A stretch of DNA of 64,000 bases from Oceanicola granulosus HTCC2516. Lineage in GTDB: Bacteria; Pseudomonadota; Alphaproteobacteria; Rhodobacterales; Rhodobacteraceae. Position numbers and translations under genes: made by a program. Under the pieces are notes generated by a model. It was not told the DNA's origin. It did no database searches and worked only from the letters and a program-made list of their open reading frames with translations. Below are positions 48,110-57,640 of this stretch, piece by piece. Each line of letters opens with the position of its first letter. Position 1 is the stretch's first letter. Location: NCBI RefSeq assembly GCF_000153305.1, contig NZ_CH724107.1, positions 2,325,117 to 2,389,116 on the forward strand, given 5' to 3'.

Positions 48110-50064
48110 ATGCCGTCGACCTGACGATCTCGGCCGACCGGGGCAGGGCGATGTACCTCGCCACCGACCGGCGCACCGGCGAGATCCTCGAACTGCCCGA
48201 ACCCATCGCGATGGCGATGCGGCGCGGCCAGAAGCTCGTCGCGGGGGGCGACGTGACCCTGAGCAAGCCGGAGCTGCAGGCGATCTACGCCGCGCTCTCG
48301 ACCTTCGACCGCATCCGCCGGCAGGGGCTCGAGAAGGCGGCGAAGTTCAACCCGCTGTTCCAGTCGTTCGAGCTGTTCGACGTCGGCCGCTACGCCCCCG
48401 AGCTGGCGCGGCTGGCGCGGGCCGTGCTGCGCCCCGCGCTCGGCTGGGCGGTGGCGCTGCTGGCGCTGGCCTGCCTGTGGCTCGGCGCGCGGACCGACTG
48501 GGCGATCCTCGGCGCCTTCCGCGACGTGTTCTCGCTCGAGGCGATCGCCACCTTCGCCCTCATCGCGCCGTTGCTGAAGGTGATCCACGAGCTGGGCCAC
48601 GTGCTGACCGCGCTCCGGCTCGGCGCGCCGGTGCGCACGGCGGGGATCATGCTGATCGGCATGTACCCGATGCCATTCGTCAACATCTCCGACGCCGACG
48701 TCACCGTCGGGCGGCGCGAGCGCATCCTGATCTCGCTGGCGGGGCTGTTCACCGATATCGTCGTGGCGATGGTGGCCTTCGTCGCGTGGCACCTGGTCGA
48801 CGGGACCTTCTGGACGACCCTGCTGGGCAATATCTTCGTCTTCAGCGCGATCAACTCGGTGCTGTTCAACGCCAACCCGCTGATCAAGCTCGACGGCTAC
48901 TTCGCGATGTCCGACGCCATCGGCGAGCGCAACCTCAACGCCAACGCGATGACCGCCTTCCGCGCCACGCGCCGCTGGGTGACGGCGCTCGGCCACGACG
49001 GCGCCCGGCCGCGTGGGCGGCGGGGCTGGGCGATGCTGGGCTACGCGCTGCTGTCGGCGCTCTACAAGGTCTGGATCATCGTCTCGATCGTCTGGGCGCT
49101 GCTGCCGAAGTTCCTCGGGCTCGGCGTGCTGCTCGTCGGCTGGGGCATCTACGCGACTTTTTTCTCGCCGCTGCTCGCCGACAGCGCGGTGCCGCAGGTC
49201 TCGGGCGATCCGGAGCGGCGGGCGAAGGCGCGCCGCATCCGGCGGCTGATGCTCGCGGGCTTCGCCGCCGGGCTCGCCGCGCTGCTGCTGCTCTGGCGAC
49301 CCGCGCCGGTGCTGTTGCTGCCCCTGACACTCGACGTGGGTGAGACCTACGCGCTCACCGTCGAGACGCAGGGCGCGGTGGCCGAGCTGCGCCCCGACGG
49401 CCCGGTGGCGGAGGGCGAGGCGCTGCTGGCGCTCGCCAACCCGGCGCTGGTCGCCCGGGCCGAGGTGCTGGCGCTCGAGCGCGAGCAGGCGGCGCTGGAG
49501 CTCGGTGCGGCGCAGGGCGTCAACGAGGCGCGGGCGCAGGTCGCCCGTAGTCAGCTCGACGCCTTCGAGGAGCGTCTCGCCCTGTCGCGCCAGTCCATCG
49601 ACGCGCTCGTCCGCACCGCCCCCGGCCCCGGCACCTTCGTCGCCGCGCCCGGACTGCAGCGCGGCGCGTGGCTGACCGAGGGCGCGCCCTACGGCACCTT
49701 CCTGCCCGACGCCGCCAGCGCCCGGATGCGCGCCGACTTCCCCGAGGCCTGGCTGCGCCGCTTCGAGGACGGCGCGGTGCGCGGCGAGCTGCGCAGCGAG
49801 ATCGGCGTGCTGGGGCCGGTGCTCGACAAGGACGCGATGAGCCTGGTCGAGCGGGCGCAGCGCGACGACGAGAGCGGCGTGCGCAGTTTCGCCCTCACCG
49901 CCGAGGTGCCGCTGCCCCCTGCCGAGGCCGCCTCGAGCCGCATCCACATGCGCCTCGTCTTCCCGCGCGAGCCGGCGTGGCGGCATGTCCTGTTCTGGGG
50001 CGAGGGCCTCGTGGAGACGTTCCGCGAGGCGCAGCTGCGCGACCGGATCCAGCGCCTCGATTAA
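48064..50064 (+). CDS. M50-family zinc metallopeptidase with fused adaptor-like C-terminal domain
   Basis: This 666-residue protein has an N-terminal cytoplasmic region (about 1-125) and then a polytopic core. The core contains the zinc motif HELGH at 175-179 and the third-ligand motif NPLIKLDGYF (Asp277), the pattern of the SpoIVFB/COG1994 group of site-2-type proteases. About eight membrane helices run to about residue 420. The periplasmic tail (about 425-666) has a half-lipoyl motif (GAVAELRPDGPVAEGEALLAL) and a coiled-coil segment (LEREQAALELG... RSQLDAFEERLALSRQ), like a HlyD arm. The ATG at 48064 is used; an ATG at 48082 with AGGA upstream is also possible. In this operon it occupies the place an ABC transporter would have in type I secretion. 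Confidence 0.88.
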   Translation: MAEAQDMDTLRLADLNAVDLTISADRGRAMYLATDRRTGEILELPEPIAMAMRRGQKLVAGGDVTLSKPELQAIYAALSTFDRIRRQGLEKAAKFNPLFQSFELFDVGRYAPELARLARAVLRPALGWAVALLALACLWLGARTDWAILGAFRDVFSLEAIATFALIAPLLKVIHELGHVLTALRLGAPVRTAGIMLIGMYPMPFVNISDADVTVGRRERILISLAGLFTDIVVAMVAFVAWHLVDGTFWTTLLGNIFVFSAINSVLFNANPLIKLDGYFAMSDAIGERNLNANAMTAFRATRRWVTALGHDGARPRGRRGWAMLGYALLSALYKVWIIVSIVWALLPKFLGLGVLLVGWGIYATFFSPLLADSAVPQVSGDPERRAKARRIRRLMLAGFAAGLAALLLLWRPAPVLLLPLTLDVGETYALTVETQGAVAELRPDGPVAEGEALLALANPALVARAEVLALEREQAALELGAAQGVNEARAQVARSQLDAFEERLALSRQSIDALVRTAPGPGTFVAAPGLQRGAWLTEGAPYGTFLPDAASARMRADFPEAWLRRFEDGAVRGELRSEIGVLGPVLDKDAMSLVERAQRDDESGVRSFALTAEVPLPPAEAASSRIHMRLVFPREPAWRHVLFWGEGLVETFREAQLRDRIQRLD

Positions 50065-50112
50065 GTTGCGGATTGGCCACGCCCCGGGCTGACGATGGGG
50101 TAACATGCTGCT

Positions 50113-50141
50113 TTGCGGTCAATTCCGCCCGGGGTTTGTTA
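50113..50141 (+). promoter_or_regulatory. Possible internal promoter before the TolC-like gene
   Basis: TTGCGG (50113-50118) and TTGTTA (50136-50141) are 17 bases apart in the 111-base gap between the M50 peptidase and TolC-like genes, the only sizeable gap in the cluster. It may allow separate expression of the outer membrane channel and second adaptor. The match is weak. Confidence 0.3.
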
Positions 50142-50175
50142 AAAGCTCGGCAGGGACATCAGAAGGGGTTGGGGA

Positions 50176-51648
50176 ATGCGACGCAGGTTGCCTCTCATCA
50201 TCGCGGGCGCCATCGCCCTGTCGGGCTGCAGCGAAGGGCTCGTCAACAAGGCAACCGACGAGCGGCTCGCCGAACTCGCGGCCAGTGGCCTGCCGGCGGA
50301 GGAGCGCGAGCGCCTCGTCGCGATGGCCGAGGAGCGACTCAGCGGCAACGAGACCGCGGCCGAACTCGCCGCCCGCTTCTCCGGCCCCGCCGCCAGCACC
50401 CCCGGCGGCGCCGTCTCGGTGCAGGCGATCCTCGCCGGCGCGCTCGAGACCGCCCCCGAGATCGGCCGCGCCGCCCAGGCGATCAACGCCGCCGACGCCC
50501 GGCGGCTCAACGCGATCTTTGGCTACACGCCGCAGATCAACGCGGCCGTCGAGTACCAGCAGGTCAACCAGCAGGTCGTCAGCACCGACAACGAGGTCTT
50601 CGAACTCGGCGAGGCCGACTTCCCCGTCACCACCGCCAGCGTCGAACTGCGCCAGCCGATCGTGGACCTGTCCCGCATCTACGGCATCCGGCTCGCCAAC
50701 ACGACGCGCTCGCGCGCCGAGGTCCGCTATGTCGCCGCGGTCAAGGAGACCGCCTACGAGGTCTTCGACCTCTACCTCGCCGCCGCGCAGTCGAAGGCGC
50801 GCATCGCCGAGATGGAGCGCCGTCGCGGCCTGATCGCCAGCCAGGAGCGCACCCTGCGCGACCTGCAGGCCATCGGCCTCGAGGCCGGCGCCTTCCGCGG
50901 CCTGCGGCTCGACAGCGAGAATGTCGGGGTCGAGATCGCCCAGGAGCGCGCGACGCTGCAGCGCCTGCTCGGCGAGCTGTCGTTCGCCTCGGGCATCGTC
51001 GTGGACGACGTGCAGATCGCCAACGTGCCGGGCGACGTGTTCGGCACCGAGCGCCAGATCTCCGCCGCCGCCGCCGTCGAGAAGGCGCGGCAGAACAACC
51101 CCGAGATCCTCGAGGCGATCATCGGCGTCGCCGAGGCCGACCTGGAGAAGCGCCAGGCCATCGCCGCCGACTTCGGCCCGGTCCTCGAAGCCTTCGCGCG
51201 GCTCGAGAACGAGAACCGCGAAGACAGCCGCTTCGGCGGCGGCAGCGAGACCCAGGACGCCACCATCGGCGTGCGCCTGACGATCCCGCTGTTCAACTCC
51301 AACGGCGACGGCTTCCGCAACCTCATCGAGCGGATCGACTTCCGCGAGGCGGCGCTGGCCTACTTCTCTACCTCGCGCCAGATCACCGCTGAGGTCGGCG
51401 CCACCCACGCCCGCATGGCGGAGCTGTCGCAGGCCATCGCCCGTGCGCAGGGTGCCCTGTCGGCGGCGTCGCGCATCTCGGCCGACGAGCAGGCGCTGGT
51501 GCAGACCGGCGTGTCGCGCGACTTCGCCGTCGCCTCGCAGCGGCTGCGCGAGAGCCAGGCGCGCGAGCAGCTCGACTATTACCGGCTCGAGTACCTGCGG
51601 GCCTGGGCGCTGTTCTCGTACCTGACGGGCGAGAACCTTGCGAACTAG
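50176..51648 (+). CDS. TolC-family outer membrane channel protein (lipoprotein)
   Basis: This 490-residue protein starts with a lipoprotein signal (IIAGAIALSGC, Cys17) and has the TolC/OEP layout of two long helix-strand-helix repeats. The first runs through ALETAPEIGRAAQAINAADARRLNAIFGYTPQIN to the strand around YQQVNQQV. The second includes KARQNNPEILEAIIGVAEADLEKRQAIAADFGPVLEAF and TIGVRLTIPLFNSNG. TolC proteins span the outer membrane and periplasm as a trimeric duct for exported molecules. It is in the giant-protein cluster and its stop is overlapped by the second adaptor gene. Confidence 0.92.
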   Translation: MRRRLPLIIAGAIALSGCSEGLVNKATDERLAELAASGLPAEERERLVAMAEERLSGNETAAELAARFSGPAASTPGGAVSVQAILAGALETAPEIGRAAQAINAADARRLNAIFGYTPQINAAVEYQQVNQQVVSTDNEVFELGEADFPVTTASVELRQPIVDLSRIYGIRLANTTRSRAEVRYVAAVKETAYEVFDLYLAAAQSKARIAEMERRRGLIASQERTLRDLQAIGLEAGAFRGLRLDSENVGVEIAQERATLQRLLGELSFASGIVVDDVQIANVPGDVFGTERQISAAAAVEKARQNNPEILEAIIGVAEADLEKRQAIAADFGPVLEAFARLENENREDSRFGGGSETQDATIGVRLTIPLFNSNGDGFRNLIERIDFREAALAYFSTSRQITAEVGATHARMAELSQAIARAQGALSAASRISADEQALVQTGVSRDFAVASQRLRESQAREQLDYYRLEYLRAWALFSYLTGENLAN

Positions 51649-52420
51649 GCTGCTCCTCGCACTGGCGCTGCTGCTGCCGCAGGAGGTGGCGGCGCAGTCC
51701 CTGCCGCCGCTCAATTGCGCGATCCGGCCGAGCCGCGTCGTCGAGGTCAGCGCGCCGCGCGAGGGGATCGTCTCCGAGGTCGCCGTCGCTCCCGGCGACG
51801 AGGTCGCCGCGGGCGATCTGCTGGTGCGGCTCGATACCGTCCTGCTCGAATCGCAGGCCGCGCTGGCCGAGCGCCGTGCCGAATTCGAGGGCCCGCTCGC
51901 CGTCGCCCGCTCCCGGCTGGCCGGGGCCGAGCGGCGCGTCAGCATCATGCGCCGCGCCCGCGACCGGGGCGCGGTGAGCCAGGACGACCTCAACCAGGCG
52001 GAGCTCGAATTCGCCACCGCCCGCGCCGAGCTGCTCCGCGAGCAGGAACTGCTCGACGTCGCCGCGATGGAGGCCGACCGCGCGCGCCTCGAGGTGGCCC
52101 GATCCGCCGTCGTCGCGCCGGTCTCGGGGATCGTGGGCGAGGAGCTGATCTCGCCGGGCGAGACCACCGCCTCCGGCCCCGTCGCCCGCGTAGTGGTCAC
52201 CCGGCCGATGCGGGTCGAGGTCTACGTCCCGTCGCAGCTGATCGACGACGTCCTCGCGCGCGACAGCTACGCCGTCACGGTCAACGGGGCCGGTGCCGTG
52301 CCGGTGACGTTCGATTACGTCTCGCCGGTCGCCGACGTCTCGTCCGACACGATCAGCGTGTTCTTCGAGCTCGACGACCCCGACGTGCAGCCGGGCTCGC
52401 GCTGCCAGCTGGCGAACTGA
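51638..52420 (+). CDS. Small HlyD-like periplasmic adaptor protein
   Basis: This 260-residue protein starts at a TTG inside the last codons of the TolC-like gene (11-base overlap), so translation is coupled. It has a signal peptide (LLLALALLLPQEVAAQ), then a lipoyl half-motif (GIVSEVAVAPGDEVAAGDLLVRLDT), a coiled-coil hairpin (QAALAERRAEFEGPLAVARSRLAGAERR through ELEFATARAELLREQ), the second half (APVSGIVGEELISPGE) and a beta-barrel. It has no transmembrane anchor, unlike the adaptor at 46526. A full system would thus have three adaptor-type domains counting the M50 tail. It is the last gene of the cluster, followed by inverted-repeat copy C. Confidence 0.9.
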   Translation: MRTRLLLALALLLPQEVAAQSLPPLNCAIRPSRVVEVSAPREGIVSEVAVAPGDEVAAGDLLVRLDTVLLESQAALAERRAEFEGPLAVARSRLAGAERRVSIMRRARDRGAVSQDDLNQAELEFATARAELLREQELLDVAAMEADRARLEVARSAVVAPVSGIVGEELISPGETTASGPVARVVVTRPMRVEVYVPSQLIDDVLARDSYAVTVNGAGAVPVTFDYVSPVADVSSDTISVFFELDDPDVQPGSRCQLAN

Positions 52421-52426
52421 GGGAGG

Positions 52427-52482
52427 GCCGGGCTGAAGCCCGGCCTACCGGCATACCGACCGTAGGCCGGCTTCAGCCCGGC
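52427..52482. repeat. Inverted-repeat element, copy C (two opposed palindromes)
   Basis: The core GCCGGGCTGAAGCCCGGC at 52427-52444 is followed by CTACCGG, a short centre, CCGTAG and the inverted arm at 52466-52482, which lacks one G. The layout matches copy A. It lies between the convergent small HlyD-like gene and tdh and may end both transcripts. Confidence 0.85.
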
Positions 52483-52495
52483 ACACGCCCCGCCG

Positions 52496-53533
52496 TCAGC
52501 TCCAATCCAGAACCACCTTCCCCGACCCGCCCGACAACATCGCGCCGAACCCGTCCCGGAACTCGTCCGCCTTGAACCGGTGCGTGATGACCGGCCGCAC
52601 GTCGAGCCCGTTCTCCAGCATCGCGATCATCTTGTACCAGGTCTCGAAGATCTCGCGGCCGTAGACGCCCTTGATCGTGATCGCCTTGAAGACGATCCGG
52701 CTCCAGTCCACCGGCGACTTGCCCGGCGGAATGCCGAGCAACGCGATGCGCCCGCCCATGACGAGGTTCTCCACCATCTGGTCGAGCGCCCGCTGGTTGC
52801 CCGACATCTCGAGCCCCACGTCGAACCCCTGCTTCATCTTCAGCCGCGGGATCACGTCGGCGAGGTCCTCGCTCGCGACGTTGACCGGCGTCACGTCGGC
52901 CACCTTCTCGGCCAGCGCCAGCCGCTCGGGGTTCACGTCGGTGATGACGACATGGCGCGCGCCGACATGGCGCGCGACGGCGGCAGCCATGATGCCGATG
53001 GGGCCCGCGCCGGTGATCAGCACGTCCTCGCCGACGAGGTCGAAGCTGAGCGCGGTATGCACCGCGTTGCCCAGCGGATCGAGGATCGCGCCGATCTCGT
53101 CGTCGATGGCGTCGGGCAGCGGCACCACGTTGAACGCGGGCAGGCGGAGATACTCGGCGAACGCCCCCTGTTCGTTGACGCCGATGCCGCGGGTGCCGGG
53201 GTCGAGGTGGAACTTGCCGGCCCGGCTCTGGCGCGACTGGTGGCCGATCAGGTGCCCCTCCCCCGAGACCCGCTGCCCGATCTCGAGATCGGTGACGCTG
53301 CGGCCCAGCTCGACGATCTCGCCGGCGAATTCGTGCCCGGTGATCAGCGGCACGGGCACGGTATGGGCGGCCCATTCGTCCCACTTCCAGATATGGATGT
53401 CGGTGCCGCAGATGCCGGTCTTGCGGACCTTGATCAGCACGTCCTCCGGCCCGATCTCGGGCACCGGCGCATCGATCATCCAGAGCCCTTCCCCGGGCTT
53501 CGACTTCTCCAGCGCACGCATCTGGTTGCTCAT
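52496..53533 (-). CDS. tdh: L-threonine 3-dehydrogenase lacking the usual structural zinc cysteines
   Basis: This 345-residue medium-chain dehydrogenase oxidises threonine to 2-amino-3-ketobutyrate using NAD+. The catalytic zinc residues are present ([11 protein letters not shown] with Cys, GHEFAGE with His and Glu), as are the nucleotide-binding [18 protein letters not shown] and the family stretch [14 protein letters not shown]. In E. coli Tdh, four Cys after GEGH bind a structural zinc. Here the aligned residues are Gly, Ser, Ser and Asp ([21 protein letters not shown]), so that site is absent. The ATG overlaps the stop of the methyltransferase gene by four bases. Confidence 0.95.
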   Translation of the reverse strand: MSNQMRALEKSKPGEGLWMIDAPVPEIGPEDVLIKVRKTGICGTDIHIWKWDEWAAHTVPVPLITGHEFAGEIVELGRSVTDLEIGQRVSGEGHLIGHQSRQSRAGKFHLDPGTRGIGVNEQGAFAEYLRLPAFNVVPLPDAIDDEIGAILDPLGNAVHTALSFDLVGEDVLITGAGPIGIMAAAVARHVGARHVVITDVNPERLALAEKVADVTPVNVASEDLADVIPRLKMKQGFDVGLEMSGNQRALDQMVENLVMGGRIALLGIPPGKSPVDWSRIVFKAITIKGVYGREIFETWYKMIAMLENGLDVRPVITHRFKADEFRDGFGAMLSGGSGKVVLDWS

Positions 53534-54111
53534 TGGTCGCTCTCCAGCACCAGCCATGTCCACGATATCCCGGCCTCCTCGGCCATGCCCGGCCCGCGAT
53601 GGCACAGGCGCAGCCCGGCCTCGCCGGCGCGGGCGATTTCGTCGTCGGCGTCCATCGCGTGGACCATCCCGTCGTGCCCCGCCGGCCCGTGGCGCAGGGC
53701 CAGCGCGATGCTGCCCCCGGGCGCGAGCAGGTCGGCCATCCGGGCAAGCCCCGCCGCGCGCTCGCCCGGCGCGAGGTGGTGCCACACGGCGTTGGCGAGG
53801 ATCAGGTCATAGGGCCCGACGAGGCCGTCGAGGCCCGGCAAGCCCGCGTCCACGACCTCCGCCCCGGGCAGCCGCGCCGCGAGGATCTCGCGGAACTCCG
53901 CGACGGGCTCCGCCGCCGTGACCCTGTCGCCGCGCGCCGCGAACCACGCCGCGTCGCGCCCGCTGCCCGCGCCGATGTCGAGCACCCGCGCCGGCGCGGG
54001 CGGCAGGTGGTCGATCACGCCACCGAGCACGTCCTCCGCGCTCAGCCGGTCGAACTTGGCCTGCAGCTTGGCCGCGTTGGCGGCGTAGACGCCGAGCACG
54101 TCGCCCCTCAT
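53530..54111 (-). CDS. Class I SAM-dependent methyltransferase between kbl and tdh
   Basis: This 193-residue protein has AdoMet motif I ([27 protein letters not shown]), a motif II-like [17 protein letters not shown] and motif [19 protein letters not shown]. The substrate is unknown. Both ends overlap the flanking genes by four bases (ATGA), so it is translationally coupled into the threonine degradation operon. Its presence there suggests a link with glycine or aminoacetone metabolism, but the sequence alone does not show one. The C-terminal half is short, without an added substrate domain. Confidence 0.85.
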   Translation of the reverse strand: MRGDVLGVYAANAAKLQAKFDRLSAEDVLGGVIDHLPPAPARVLDIGAGSGRDAAWFAARGDRVTAAEPVAEFREILAARLPGAEVVDAGLPGLDGLVGPYDLILANAVWHHLAPGERAAGLARMADLLAPGGSIALALRHGPAGHDGMVHAMDADDEIARAGEAGLRLCHRGPGMAEEAGISWTWLVLESDQ

Positions 54112-55295
54112 GCCAGCACCCCCGTCTCGCGCCCGGCCCGCGTGAAGGCGTCGATGCCCCGGTCCAGGTCCTCGCGCGTCAGGGCGGCGTTCATCTGGGT
54201 ACGGATGCGGGCGCGCTCCTTCGGCACGACGGGATAGAAGAAGCCCGAGACGTAGACGCCAAGCTCGTAGAGCCGGTTCGCCATCGCCTGCGCGCGGCCG
54301 GCGTCGTAGGTCATCACCGGGATGATCGGATGCTCACCCTCCAGCAGGTCGAACCCCGCGTCGGTCAGGCCGGCCCGCCAATACCTGGCGTTCTCGAACA
54401 GCCGCGCGCGCAGATCGTCGCCGGCCTCGACGATCTCGAGCGCCTTGATCCCGGCCGCGACGATGGAGGGGGGAAGGGCGTTGGAAAAGAGGTAGGGCCG
54501 CGCGCGCTGGCGCAGCAGGTCGATGACCGGCTGTGGCCCCGCGATGTAGCCGCCGAGCGCGCCGCCGAGCGCCTTGCCCAGCGTCCCGGTCAGCAGGTCG
54601 GCCCTGACACCGGCATGGGCGGGCGTGCCCTCGCCCTTCGGCCCCATGAACCCGGTCGCGTGGCAATCGTCGACCATCACCAGCGCGTCGTAGCGGTCGG
54701 CGAGGCGGCGGATCGCGCCGAGGTCGGCGAGGTAGCCGTCCATCGAGAAGACGCCGTCGGTGGCGATCATCACGTGCCGCGCGCCGCCGGCCCGCGCCTC
54801 CTTCAGCTTGGCCTCGAGATCGGCCATGTCGGAATTGGCGTAGCGGAAGCGCTGCGCCTTGCAGAGCCGGATGCCGTCGATGATCGAGGCGTGGTTCAGC
54901 GCGTCGGAGATCACCGCGTCCTCGGGGCCGAGCAGCGGCTCGAACAGCGCGCCGTTGGCGTCGAAACAGGCGGCGAACAGGATCGCGTCGTCGGTGCCGA
55001 GGAAGCGGGCGAGGCGGGCCTCGAGCTCGAGGTGCAGGTCGGCGGTGCCGCAGATGAAGCGCACCGAGGCCATGCCGTAGCCGTGGTCGTCCATCGCCGC
55101 CTTGGCCGCCGCGACGAGCCGGGGGTCGTCGGCGAGGCCGAGGTAGTTGTTGGCGCAGAGGTTGATCAGCTCGCGGCCGGCGACATCCACCCGCGCGCCC
55201 TGCGGCGAGGTGATCTCGCGCTCGACCTTGCGCAGGTCGGCGGCGTCGATCTCGGCGAGCTGATCGCGGATGTGGGCGAGGAACGGTGCGGACAT
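54108..55295 (-). CDS. kbl: Glycine C-acetyltransferase (2-amino-3-ketobutyrate CoA ligase)
   Basis: This 395-residue PLP enzyme splits 2-amino-3-ketobutyrate with CoA into glycine and acetyl-CoA, completing threonine breakdown with Tdh. It has [29 protein letters not shown], the PLP-phosphate region [10 protein letters not shown], and the Schiff-base lysine in [14 protein letters not shown]. The ATG at 55295 has AGGAG upstream. It is the first gene of kbl-methyltransferase-tdh. Confidence 0.97.
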   Translation of the reverse strand: MSAPFLAHIRDQLAEIDAADLRKVEREITSPQGARVDVAGRELINLCANNYLGLADDPRLVAAAKAAMDDHGYGMASVRFICGTADLHLELEARLARFLGTDDAILFAACFDANGALFEPLLGPEDAVISDALNHASIIDGIRLCKAQRFRYANSDMADLEAKLKEARAGGARHVMIATDGVFSMDGYLADLGAIRRLADRYDALVMVDDCHATGFMGPKGEGTPAHAGVRADLLTGTLGKALGGALGGYIAGPQPVIDLLRQRARPYLFSNALPPSIVAAGIKALEIVEAGDDLRARLFENARYWRAGLTDAGFDLLEGEHPIIPVMTYDAGRAQAMANRLYELGVYVSGFFYPVVPKERARIRTQMNAALTREDLDRGIDAFTRAGRETGVLA

Positions 55296-55392
55296 GGCGG
55301 TCTCCTTTGCCGCCTGTCTAACGCGCCCCGCCCGCCCTTTGCCAGTGACGCTCGCGCGACCGCCCCGTCCGCGCGCCGCCCCCGCCCCTCTG

Positions 55393-55412
55393 TCCTGCAA
55401 ATATCCCCGCCG
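55393..55412. repeat. Short intergenic motif shared with the 9750 region
   Basis: TCCTGCAAATATCCCCGCC in the kbl-dppF gap resembles TCCTCGAAGTATCCC at 9750. Such motifs are frequent between genes in Rhodobacteraceae from general experience. No stem-loop adjoins this copy. Two copies in 64 kb is thin evidence for a family within this window. Confidence 0.4.
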
Positions 55413-55449
55413 GAGGCATCCCCCGGCCGCCAGCCGCGCGGCGGGCGGG

Positions 55450-56408
<959 letters not shown>

Positions 56409-56412
<4 letters not shown>

Positions 56413-57389
56413 ATCGCGTCGGCCTCCTCGGGGACGTTCAGGGGATAGTGGCAGCGCGCCAGTCCGATCGCGGGCGGCTGGACCGGCGGCGGCACGGTGC
56501 GGCAGCGCTCGTCCGCGAACTTGCAGCGCGGCGAGAACAGGCACCCCTCGGGCCGGTCGTGCTGCCCCGGCACGACGCCGGGGATGGTCGGCAGCCGCCG
56601 CTCGGTGGCGCGCTCGGGCAGGGCGGCGAGCAGGGCGGCGGTGTAGGGGTGGTGCGGGTCGGAGAACAGCGAAGCCACTTCCTGCTCCTCGACCTTCTGG
56701 CCGGCGTACTGGACCGACACCCGCCGCGCCGTCTCGGCGACCACGCCCATGTCGTGGGTGATCAGGATCAGCGCCATGCCGGTCTCGGCCTGCAGCCCGG
56801 TGAGCAGGTCGAGGATCTGCGCCTGGATCGTCACGTCGAGCGCGGTGGTGGGCTCGTCGGCGATCAGCAGGCGCGGCTTGCAGGCGATGGCCATGGCGAT
56901 CATCACCCGCTGGTTCATGCCGCCCGAGAGCTGGTGCGGGAAGGCCGAGAGGCGCTTCTCGGGGGCCGGGATGCCGACCATCTCGAACAGCTCGATGGCG
57001 CGGGCGTGGCGCTGCTTGCGGTCGAGGTCGAGATGCTGGCGCAGAGCCTCCTTGATCTGGAAGCCGACGGTGAAGCACGGGTTCAGCGAGGACATCGGCT
57101 CCTGGAAGATCATCGACATGTCCTTGCCGATGATCCGCCGCCGCGCCCGGGGCGAGAGGTCGCGCAGGTCGCGCCCGTCGAAGGCCAGGGTGTCGGCGGT
57201 GATCGTCGCGGTCCAGGGCAGCAGGCCCATCGCGGCGAGCATGGAGACGGACTTGCCGGAGCCGGATTCGCCGACGATGGCGTGCAGGTCACCGGCATCG
57301 ACGGACAGGTCGACGCTGTCGACGGCGCGGAACGTGCCGGTCGAGGTGGCGAAGTCGACGGAGAGGTTGCGGATGTCGAGGAGGCTCAT
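56409..57389 (-). CDS. dppD: Dipeptide ABC transporter ATPase DppD
   Basis: This 326-residue ATPase has Walker [10 protein letters not shown]-loop [12 protein letters not shown], signature [12 protein letters not shown], Walker [13 protein letters not shown] and H-loop [10 protein letters not shown]. The C-terminal Cys-bearing extension ([14 protein letters not shown]) is typical of peptide importers. It pairs with DppF on the membrane subunits DppB and DppC. A 251-base gap with a strong hairpin separates it from dppC, which may set a lower or separate level of the ATPase genes. Confidence 0.95.
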
Positions 57390-57640
57390 GGGTGGCTCCC
57401 TGTGGTGTGTGTATGTCGCATCGGCCGGCTGCCCCGCCCGGCCACGGGCCGCGCAGCGCCCTTCGCACCCGTGCTCCGCCCGGTGGCACACCGGGCAGCG
57501 CCGTCACGCCCCCCCGGGGCGGCGCTTCTGGCGAGGTCGGCGCGAGGCTCACAACGCTGGTGCTTTGAAGTGCGGCGGTCCGCGGTGTCGGCCCGCCCCG
57601 CCGTGACGGCGCTGCCCTTTGCGCTCAACTTGCCCACCGC
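57390..57640. other. Intercistronic gap dppC-dppD with stem-loop
   Basis: This 251-base gap has no convincing gene on either strand. It holds a perfect 8-bp stem GCCCGGTG-GCA-CACCGGGC at 57478-57496 and a looser C/G-rich palindrome near 57505. There is no U-tract. It could be an mRNA processing or stabilising structure, or hold a promoter for dppDF that I cannot discern. Confidence 0.5.

Noticed and set aside
30211-52420. The giant-gene cluster as a recently inserted genomic island.
   Set aside because: No integrase, tRNA, direct repeats or drop in GC is visible at its edges; only the shortened binding protein at 29160 and the AT-rich patch hint at a boundary.
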